DNA of 27,896 nt, taken from assembly GCA_937927685.1 (NCBI GenBank), contig CALBSC010000068.1, forward strand, positions 1 to 27,896, in the 5' to 3' direction. Made by a program: the position numbers and the translations under genes. Origin of the DNA: an uncultured Burkholderiales bacterium (GTDB lineage Bacteria; Pseudomonadota; Gammaproteobacteria; Burkholderiales; Burkholderiaceae_C). Positions 23,584 through 27,896 of the stretch are shown in pieces (within the stretch, counting starts at the first letter, position 1; every line of letters starts with the position of its first letter). The notes under the pieces were generated by a model. That model was not told the origin of the DNA, did not search any database, and saw nothing but the letters and a program-made list of their open reading frames with translations.

Positions 23584-24558
23584 ATGATTCGTCGCACCCT
23601 GATCCGCGCGCTGACCGCGTTGTCCGCAGCCCTGGCCCTGGCCACCCCGGCCCTGGCCGACAACTACCCCTCACGCCCCATCACCCTGGTTGTCCCATGG
23701 GGTGCCGGTGGTGGCACGGACGCCACGGCCCGCATCATCGGTGCCTTGCTGGAGAAAGAACTCGGCCAACCCGTCAACGTGGTGAACCGCACCGGGGGCA
23801 ACGGCGTGGTGGGCCATTCGGCCATCGCCACCGCACAACCCGATGGCTACACCCTGGGCATGATCACGGTGGAAATTTCCATGATGCACTGGGCCGGTCT
23901 GACGCAACTGAGCCCGCGCGATTTCACCCCCATCTCCCTGATGAACATCGACCCGGCCGGTGTCACGGTGCGGGCCGATGCACCCTACAAGAACCTGGAT
24001 GACCTCATCAAGGCGATTCGCGCCAACCCCGGTAAGTTCAAGGCGTCGGGCACGGGTCAAGGCGGCATCTGGCACCTGGCCTTGGCGGGCATGCTCAAGG
24101 ACCTGAAAGTGGATGTGGCCGCTGTGCCCTGGGTGCCGTCCAACGGCGCTGCACCGGCGATGAACGACCTGGCAGCCGGTGGCATCGAGTTTGTGACCTG
24201 CTCCTTGCCTGAATCGCGCGCCCTGATCGATGCGGGCAAGGCCCGTCCCCTGGCCATCATGGCCAGCAGCCCCGCGGCGCTCTATCCCAATGTGCCGACG
24301 CTGAAAGCCGCCACCGGCAGCGACTGGGCCATTGGCGCCTGGCGCGGCATTGCGGCGCCCAAGGGCCTGCCGGCTGACGTCCAGGCCAAGCTGGGTGCGG
24401 CCATGAAAAAAATCTATGACAGCAAGGATTACCAGTCCTTCATGGCCGGCCGTGGCTTTGGCGTGATCTATGCCGACGCCAAGGGCTTTGAGCAGTTCAT
24501 GGCCAAGGGCGATGCCGACATGGGCACCGTCATGAAGTCACTCGGCCTGGCCAAGTGA
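23584..24558 (+). CDS. tctC: Tripartite tricarboxylate transporter substrate-binding protein (TctC/Bug family)
   Basis: The 324-residue product has a clear Sec signal peptide (MIRRTLIRALTALSAALALA, predicted cleavage after ALA at about 25). A Bug/TctC-type periplasmic binding domain follows, with the family segments YPSRPITLVVPWGAGGGTD, GGNGVVGHSAIATAQPDGYTLG and SGTGQGG. It captures a carboxylate in the periplasm and hands it to TctAB. The ligand cannot be read from sequence; Bug proteins bind diverse organic acids. GGAGA (23574-23578) lies 5 bases before the ATG. tctB and tctA follow on the same strand, so this is a complete tctCBA operon, without a tctDE two-component system in view. Confidence 0.94.
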   Translation: MIRRTLIRALTALSAALALATPALADNYPSRPITLVVPWGAGGGTDATARIIGALLEKELGQPVNVVNRTGGNGVVGHSAIATAQPDGYTLGMITVEISMMHWAGLTQLSPRDFTPISLMNIDPAGVTVRADAPYKNLDDLIKAIRANPGKFKASGTGQGGIWHLALAGMLKDLKVDVAAVPWVPSNGAAPAMNDLAAGGIEFVTCSLPESRALIDAGKARPLAIMASSPAALYPNVPTLKAATGSDWAIGAWRGIAAPKGLPADVQAKLGAAMKKIYDSKDYQSFMAGRGFGVIYADAKGFEQFMAKGDADMGTVMKSLGLAK

Positions 24559-24616
24559 TGTGATGCGGGCCGGTCCGACACCCCGTCGCATCGGCTGCAG
24601 CAAGACGTTTTGAAAC

Positions 24617-24650
24617 CATCCCAGGTTGTGGATGACCTGGGGTGACTTTT
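24617..24650 (+). terminator. Intercistronic hairpin with T-run between tctC and tctB
   Basis: CATCCCAGGT (24617-24626) pairs with ACCTGGGGTG (24635-24644) over ten base pairs including one G-U, with an 8-base loop. Two bases later comes TTTT (24647-24650). It resembles a partial terminator or an mRNA-protecting hairpin, which would leave more tctC (binding protein) message than tctBA message. Its position argues against tctB starting upstream at the in-frame TTG 24626. Confidence 0.55.
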
Positions 24651-24664
24651 GTTCCGAACCTCCC

Positions 24665-25138
24665 ATGAAATTCCATGACACCCTCAGCGGCGCAGCGTTG
24701 CTGTTGCTTGCGTTGGCCATTTTGTTCAACGTCAGTAGTTTTCCGAACATTCCCGGACAGAACATCGGGCCGGCCGCCTTTCCCGCCCTGCTGGCCATTT
24801 TGCTCGCGGTCTGTGCCGTGTTGCTGATGCTCAAGGGGTTGCGCTCGCAGCAACCGCAGGCCTGGGTCACGATGGGTGACTGGATGCGCTCGGGCTATCA
24901 CCTGCGCAATTTCCTCATCACGGTGGGCTGCCTGCTGTTCTACATCCTGGCATCCGATATGCTGGGTTTTTTGATCTGTGCGGTGACGGTGCTGGCGGTG
25001 ATGTTCTGGGCCCTGCAGGTGCGCGGTCGGTTGATCTTCCCGTTGGCCATCGGCATCACGCTCTTGATCCACACTATCTTCTACAAAGGTCTGCGCGTAC
25101 CCCTGCCCTGGGGTGTGATGCTGCCCTTGCAATGGTGA
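24665..25138 (+). CDS. tctB: Tripartite tricarboxylate transporter small membrane subunit TctB
   Basis: The 157-residue product has four predicted transmembrane helices (about 8-25, 36-58, 76-108 as two spans with a short link, and 115-140) and a short loop, as expected for the small TctB subunit that pairs with TctA. The ATG at 24665 starts just before the first helix (MKFHDTLSGAALLLLAL). Earlier in-frame starts fall in or next to the intercistronic hairpin and add a non-conserved stretch. There is little Shine-Dalgarno at 24665. The stop at 25138 overlaps the tctA Shine-Dalgarno (TGAGGAGC). Confidence 0.88.
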   Translation: MKFHDTLSGAALLLLALAILFNVSSFPNIPGQNIGPAAFPALLAILLAVCAVLLMLKGLRSQQPQAWVTMGDWMRSGYHLRNFLITVGCLLFYILASDMLGFLICAVTVLAVMFWALQVRGRLIFPLAIGITLLIHTIFYKGLRVPLPWGVMLPLQW

Positions 25139-25148
25139 GGAGCCACGC

Positions 25149-26660
25149 ATGACCTGGTCCATCTTCATGCAGTCCCTGGGGTTGGTGCTCGACCCCTATG
25201 TGCTGCTGGTCATCTTCTGCTCGGCCCTGTTCGGTCTGTTCGTGGGCTGTATCCCCGGCCTGACGGCCACCATGGCCACCGCGCTCCTGGTACCCATCAC
25301 GTTCTTCATGCCCCCGGTCCCGGCGGTGGCGGCCATCGTGACTGCGACGGCGATGGCGATTTTCTCGGGCGACATCCCGGGCGCCTTGCTGCGCATCCCC
25401 GGCACACCCGCCTCGGCCGCCTACACCGACGAGGCGTACCAGATGACGCTCAAAGGCCAGGCCGAAGTGGCGCTGGGCGCGGGCCTGGTGTTCTCGGCCA
25501 TTGGGGGGTTGTTTGGCACGCTGGTCATGATCTGGTTCTCGCCCGGTCTGGCTGAAATTGCCTTGCAGTTCTCCTCGTTCGAATATTTCTGGCTGGTGGT
25601 GCTGGGCCTGGCCGGCGCGGTGTTCATCGGCAACGCCAGCGTGCTCAAGGCCTGTATCGCGTTGTTGTTGGGATTGCTGATTGCCTGTATTGGGCTGGAG
25701 AACCCGGCGGCGCATCCGCGCTTCACCTTTGGGCTGCCGCAACTCATGAGTGGCGTGGAGCTGATTCCGATGATGGTGGGCATGTTCGCCATCTCCGAGT
25801 TGCTTCGCTACATCACCAACCTCGATCCGCCGCCGGTCATGGTGACCGAGAAGATCGGCAACATCTTCTCGGGCATGTGGGACTTGCTGGTCAAGTACCG
25901 TTGGCCGTTGGTGCGCGGCAGTGCGCTGGGCACCGTCATCGGGATTCAGCCAGGCTCAGGGGCGGACATGGCGTCCTGGATGAGCTATGCCATGAGCAAG
26001 AAGTTCTCCAAGGAGCCCGAGAAGTTCGGCACCGGCCATGTGGAAGGGATTGTGGAGTCGGGAGCGGCGAACAATTCATCGCTGGCCGGCGCGTGGATTC
26101 CGGCCATTGTGTTTGGCATTCCCGGCGACTCGATCACCGCCATTGCCATCGGTGTGCTCTACCTGAAGAACATGAACCCGGGCCCGATGATCTTCGTCAA
26201 CAACCCGGAAAACATCTACGCCATCTTTCTGGTCTTCATCCTGGCCAACATCATCATGGTGCCGCTGGGCTGGCTGACGGTGAAGGTGGCTACACGCATC
26301 TTGAAGGTGGCGCGCAACATCCTCATGCCCACCATCCTGCTGTTTTGTATCGTGGGCTCCTTTGCCATCAACAACTCGGCGTGGGGCGTGGTGCTGGTGC
26401 TGTTCTTCGGCCTGGCGGCGTTCATCCTGGAGGAGAACGGCTTCCCGGTGGCGCCGGCCATCCTGGGGGTGGTGCTGGGCACGATGATGGAGGAAAACTT
26501 CGTCACCTCCATGATCAAGTCTGATGGCGACCCGCTGGTGTTCTTCACCCGGCCGATCGCCATGTGGCTGGCCGCCGGTACCCTGCTGATTCTGTTCTGG
26601 CCGGTGATCACCTGGGCCTGGCGGCGTTCGCGCCCGCCGGTCGTGGTGTCTTCCCGTTGA
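25149..26660 (+). CDS. tctA: Tripartite tricarboxylate transporter large permease TctA
   Basis: This 503-residue polytopic membrane protein of the TctA family forms the transport channel, driven by an ion gradient rather than ATP. Conserved Gly/Pro motifs are visible: GCIPG (33-37), GDIPG (74-78) and IPGTP (83-87). In the second half are the GSGADMASWMSYAMSKKFSKEP region and GIPGDS (about 326). This gives the paired-motif architecture of the family. About 10-12 transmembrane helices are expected. AGGAG (25138-25142) lies 6 bases from the ATG. It is the last gene of tctCBA, and the 74-base gap to the convergent ispB shows no clear terminator. Confidence 0.95.
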   Translation: MTWSIFMQSLGLVLDPYVLLVIFCSALFGLFVGCIPGLTATMATALLVPITFFMPPVPAVAAIVTATAMAIFSGDIPGALLRIPGTPASAAYTDEAYQMTLKGQAEVALGAGLVFSAIGGLFGTLVMIWFSPGLAEIALQFSSFEYFWLVVLGLAGAVFIGNASVLKACIALLLGLLIACIGLENPAAHPRFTFGLPQLMSGVELIPMMVGMFAISELLRYITNLDPPPVMVTEKIGNIFSGMWDLLVKYRWPLVRGSALGTVIGIQPGSGADMASWMSYAMSKKFSKEPEKFGTGHVEGIVESGAANNSSLAGAWIPAIVFGIPGDSITAIAIGVLYLKNMNPGPMIFVNNPENIYAIFLVFILANIIMVPLGWLTVKVATRILKVARNILMPTILLFCIVGSFAINNSAWGVVLVLFFGLAAFILEENGFPVAPAILGVVLGTMMEENFVTSMIKSDGDPLVFFTRPIAMWLAAGTLLILFWPVITWAWRRSRPPVVVSSR

Positions 26661-26734
26661 GCGCACCAGGGGACGGCTCGTCGTCAGGTTCCCACCGCCG
26701 GATGCGCTGAGGAACTCGCGCCCGCCGCTTTGCG

Positions 26735-27718
26735 TCAGGACCGCCGGTCGAGCAATTGCGCGGCCAGCGCCCACAGCGCGTCGCGGTGGTTGGACGGCGG
26801 CAGGATGTCCAGGGCCTGCATCGCCCGTTGCGCCTCCTGGCCGGCGGCAGCACGGGTGGACTCCATGGCGCCGGTCTCTCGAACGATCTCGATCAGGGCG
26901 GGCAATTCGCTGGCATCGCCTTCCTCAATCGCGCGGCGAATGAGGGCCTGCTGCGCAGTGCTTGCGCGTTGCATGGCGATGATGAGCGGCAAGGTGGTTT
27001 TGCCCTCCCGCAGGTCGTCACCCAGGTTTTTACCCAGTTCGGTGGCGTTCCCCTCGTAGTCCAGCACGTCATCGATGACCTGGAAAGCGGTGCCCAGGGC
27101 CTGGCCATAGCTGGCACAAGCCGCCTCGATCTCTGGCGAGCATCGGTCAATCACGGAAGGTAAGCGTGCACTAGCTTCAAACAGTTTGGCGGTTTTGGAA
27201 CGGATCACGCGCAGATAGCCGTCCTCGGTCAGGGACGCGTCGTGCATGTTCATCAATTGCAGGACTTCGCCCTCGGCAATGACGTTGGTGGCGTCGGCCA
27301 GAATCTCCATGACCCGCGGTTCGCCACATTCCACCATCATCTGGAAGGCGCGGGAATAGAGGAAGTCACCCACCAGCACACTGGCCGGATTGCCAAATGA
27401 CACGTTGGCGGTGGCGCGTCCGCGCCGCAGCGTGGAGTCGTCCACCACATCGTCGTGCAGCAGGGTGGCGGTGTGGATGAACTCGACCACCGCGGCGAGT
27501 GGGTGGCGAAAGGGGTTCGTGCTGCCCAAGGCTCCGGCCATCAGGAGCAGCAGGGCCGGCCGAAGGCGCTTGCCGCCGGCTGAAATGATGTAGCGGGAGA
27601 CCTCGGCCACCAGGGGCACCCCGGAGTCGAGACGCTGGCCGATCACACGGTCCACCTCGGCCATGTCAGGGGCGATCAGCGCCAGGGCGGAAGCAGCGGT
27701 GTGGGGGGAGGTGCTCAA
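26735..27718 (-). CDS. ispB: Polyprenyl (octaprenyl) diphosphate synthase
   Basis: IspB elongates farnesyl diphosphate with isopentenyl diphosphate to make the side chain of ubiquinone. The 327-residue protein has both aspartate-rich motifs, DDVVD (89-93, in LLHDDVVDDSTLRRG) and DDVLD (216-220), plus GGKRLRP (48-54) and GKNLGDDLREGKTTLP (about 229-244). The start is probably the TTG at 27718: residues before the first internal ATG (27664) still align with the E. coli IspB N-terminus (…AQDMAGV against APDMAEV), so starting at that ATG would cut conserved sequence. It is divergent from rplU, a common arrangement in proteobacteria. Product chain length is inferred, not read. Confidence 0.94.
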   Translation of the reverse strand: MSTSPHTAASALALIAPDMAEVDRVIGQRLDSGVPLVAEVSRYIISAGGKRLRPALLLLMAGALGSTNPFRHPLAAVVEFIHTATLLHDDVVDDSTLRRGRATANVSFGNPASVLVGDFLYSRAFQMMVECGEPRVMEILADATNVIAEGEVLQLMNMHDASLTEDGYLRVIRSKTAKLFEASARLPSVIDRCSPEIEAACASYGQALGTAFQVIDDVLDYEGNATELGKNLGDDLREGKTTLPLIIAMQRASTAQQALIRRAIEEGDASELPALIEIVRETGAMESTRAAAGQEAQRAMQALDILPPSNHRDALWALAAQLLDRRS

Positions 27719-27774
27719 GATGAGGGCGTCCAGGCAGTAGCGTCAAGCATTATAGGAGGGGGTGGCGCTGGCCA

Positions 27775-27783
27775 TGCTAGAAT
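27775..27783 (+). promoter_or_regulatory. Extended -10 promoter candidate for rplU
   Basis: TGC-TAGAAT matches the extended -10 form (TGn followed by a TATAAT-like hexamer), which can work without a good -35; none is seen. Transcription would begin near 27790, leaving a leader of about 53 bases. AGAGG (27833-27837) lies 5 bases before the rplU ATG. Confidence 0.5.
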
Positions 27784-27842
27784 CCTAGGTTCTGCGGAAA
27801 TCCTTCCCCAGAGCTTCAAGTCATTTTGATTCAGAGGTCCTC

Positions 27843-27896
27843 ATGTACGCGGTCATAAAAACCGGTGGCAAACAGTATCGTGTTGCTGCTGGCGAA
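27843..27896 (+). CDS. rplU: 50S ribosomal protein L21, N-terminal fragment at window edge
   Basis: Only the first 18 codons are present (MYAVIKTGGKQYRVAAGE), but they are a near-diagnostic L21 N-terminus. L21 is a 23S rRNA-binding protein of the large subunit. rpmA and obgE would be expected to follow beyond the right edge. The frame is intact to the last base of the window. Confidence 0.93.
   Translation, partial: MYAVIKTGGKQYRVAAGE

Noticed and set aside
23331..23663. N-terminal extension of the flagellin frame by about 111 residues
   Set aside because: It would overlap the divergent tctC start and signal peptide, contains Cys-rich and basic sequence unlike flagellins, and places extra sequence before the conserved MNVINTN export region.

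Overview
The window is a GC-rich stretch of bacterial chromosome. Gene content and order (nrdA with paired NrdR boxes; ccsA/ffh divergent; TPR gene-lolB-ispE-tRNA-Gln-prs-rplY; mutM-mutY; nadK-recN-rapZ next to hrcA; ispB divergent from rplU) point to a betaproteobacterium of the order Burkholderiales, most likely Comamonadaceae. The genus cannot be fixed from sequence reading alone. Coding density is high, and most of the window is conserved housekeeping sequence.

Layout. 1-3401 (minus): the N-terminal half of class Ia ribonucleotide reductase NrdA behind an NrdR-controlled promoter, then ampD, a small PP0621-type protein and a CcsA-family membrane protein. 3428-4813 (plus): ffh. 4871-6214 (minus): miaB. 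6312-7675 (plus): a two-gene accessory pair, a cupin and an SMP-30/gluconolactonase-like protein. 7818-12961 (minus): a cell-envelope, isoprenoid and nucleotide cluster (TPR protein, lolB, ispE, tRNA-Gln, prs, rplY), with a strong intrinsic terminator between prs and rplY. 13003-14897 (plus): the mutM-mutY oxidised-guanine repair pair, whose end overlaps rapZ convergently. 14851-18352 (minus): nadK-recN-rapZ, coupled by ATGA overlaps. 18386-19992 (plus): hrcA and a MaoC-type hydratase. 20106-23330 (minus): an isolated giant flagellin of about 1074 residues. 23584-26660 (plus): a tctCBA tripartite tricarboxylate transporter operon. 26735-27718 (minus): ispB. 27843-end (plus): the first 18 codons of rplU.

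The parts most likely to repay a second look are the giant flagellin (a ~840-residue central insert, a tandemly duplicated ~210-residue unit, a phage-tail-like motif, no flagellar neighbours and no recognisable sigma-28 promoter), the NrdR operator/promoter architecture, the inverted repeat that fills the gap between the divergent TPR-gene and mutM start codons, and the terminator hairpins placed inside apparent operons. I saw no CRISPR array, insertion sequence, transposase, integrase, toxin-antitoxin pair or recognisable defence system.
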